Assembly (NCBI RefSeq): GCF_014042345.1
Contig: NZ_JACEZT010000006.1
Span: forward strand, 124,001-188,000
Length of the DNA: 64,000 nucleotides
From: Rugamonas brunnea
GTDB taxonomy: Bacteria; Pseudomonadota; Gammaproteobacteria; Burkholderiales; Burkholderiaceae_D
Reading direction: 5' to 3'
The notes beneath the pieces were generated by a model. The model ran no database searches. It had not been told where the DNA came from and saw nothing but the letters and a program-made list of their open reading frames with translations. This document shows positions 63,371 through 64,000 of the stretch, piece after piece. Position 1 is the first letter of the stretch. Every line of letters begins with the position of its first letter. Position numbers and translations under genes: made by a program.

Positions 63371-64000
63371 GATTTCCGGCACCACCCGTATTTTCCCCGT
63401 GATCGGCTGGCCGGTCGAGCAGGTCAAGGCACCCGCGCTGTTCAACGCCTACTTCCAGCGGCACGGCATCGACGCCTGCGTGGTGCCGCTCAAGGTGCCG
63501 CCCGCGTCGTACACGGCGGCCGTGCGCATGCTGATGTCCTTGCCCAATGTAGGCGGCATCTTCGTCTCCATCCCGCACAAGCCGATGAGCGTGAGCGCGG
63601 TCGAGCAGCCCAGCGCCCGCGCCGTGCTGGCCGGCGCCTGCAACGCCATCTACAAGGATGCGGACGGCAAGCTGCTGGGTGATCTGATCGACGGCGAAGG
63701 CTTTATCCGCGCCTTCGACCGCACCTGTGCGGACAAGCCGCTGAACTGGCCCTCCGCCCGCGCGCTGGTGGTCGGGACTGGCGGCGTCGGCTGCGCCATC
63801 GCTTATGCGCTGGCCGAGCGCGGTATCGGCCAGGTGGCCATCTACGATACCCGCACCGAACAGGCCAGCGCCTTGCAGGATCGGCTGCAGCAAGCGTTTC
63901 CCGGCGTGGAGTTTGTGATCGCGCCGCCGGTCGCCGCCGGATTCGACGTCGTCGTCAACTCGACGCCGCTGGGCATGCACGGCGACGACCCGCTGCCGAT
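63363..64000 (+). CDS. Shikimate/quinate dehydrogenase-like protein (C-terminus outside window)
   Basis: 212 complete codons are visible. It has the AroE order: an N-terminal substrate domain (FPVIGWPVEQVKAPALFN), catalytic Lys in VSIPHKP, Asn in AGACNAIY, Asp in LIDGEGF, then the NADP-binding VVGTGGVGCAIAYALAERG. The usual SxS and NTDG are VKA and LIDG, so this is an atypical paralogue, more like quinate or shikimate dehydrogenases of catabolism than biosynthetic AroE. It overlaps the VOC gene by eight bases and is under the IclR-type operator. Confidence 0.88.
   Translation, partial: MIEISGTTRIFPVIGWPVEQVKAPALFNAYFQRHGIDACVVPLKVPPASYTAAVRMLMSLPNVGGIFVSIPHKPMSVSAVEQPSARAVLAGACNAIYKDADGKLLGDLIDGEGFIRAFDRTCADKPLNWPSARALVVGTGGVGCAIAYALAERGIGQVAIYDTRTEQASALQDRLQQAFPGVEFVIAPPVAAGFDVVVNSTPLGMHGDDPLP

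Overview
The window is high-G+C DNA from a betaproteobacterium, most likely Oxalobacteraceae (Duganella/Massilia/Janthinobacterium-like). This is inferred from gene content (many hybrid kinases and GGDEF proteins, Liv-type transporters, DUF1302/DUF1329 outer-membrane pairs) and codon use; no rRNA, tRNA or CRISPR was seen. It reads as a chromosomal segment with about 54 protein genes, two of them cut by the window edges.

Layout. 1-2.9 kb: a Ser/Thr kinase translationally coupled to an FtsW/RodA-family protein whose N-terminus looks like FHA domains. 3.0-7.7 kb: a Cys-rich copper-storage-like protein; a roughly 1-kb putative mobile cassette (3538-4534) with terminal inverted repeats, no transposase and a RAMA-like gene; a glycine-zipper surface protein; a GNAT acetyltransferase; an M28 peptidase. 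7.8-20.9 kb: signalling genes (diguanylate cyclases, an HD-GYP regulator, a degenerate GGDEF protein, an excisionase-HTH response regulator, and a kinase/Hpt/hybrid-kinase operon), interrupted by a LysR/GST/flavin-binding-protein locus. 20.9-33.4 kb: two minus-strand phosphorelay operons. The longer one starts with a CruF-like membrane protein and an MpaB/Lcp-like oxygenase, and overlapping start and stop codons link it to a 7TMR-DISM hybrid kinase and a response-regulator cyclase, followed closely by an Hpt protein.

33.4-48 kb: a TonB-dependent receptor, a VapBC pair, a porin plus MetX-like secreted hydrolase, and divergently a complete five-gene branched-chain-amino-acid-type ABC importer with a Cache-domain protein; then TetR, SDR and acyl-CoA ligase. 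48-60 kb: a LysR gene divergent from GMC oxidoreductase, alkylsulfatase, DUF1302, DUF1329, YCF48-like and RND/MMPL genes, read as one module for handling hydrophobic or sulfated substrates. 60-64 kb: an IclR regulator, an MFS exporter preceded by a 22-residue coupled leader ORF, an HPPD-like VOC protein and an atypical shikimate dehydrogenase-like protein, suggesting quinate/shikimate catabolism. Both plus-strand promoters there carry the same three-part operator at exactly the same distance from the same -10-like motif.

The strongest leads are the transposase-less cassette at 3.5-4.5 kb, the paired IclR operators, the kinase/FHA/FtsW locus resembling the actinobacterial pkn-fha-rodA arrangement, and the oxygenase-to-c-di-GMP operon at 25.9-33.4 kb.
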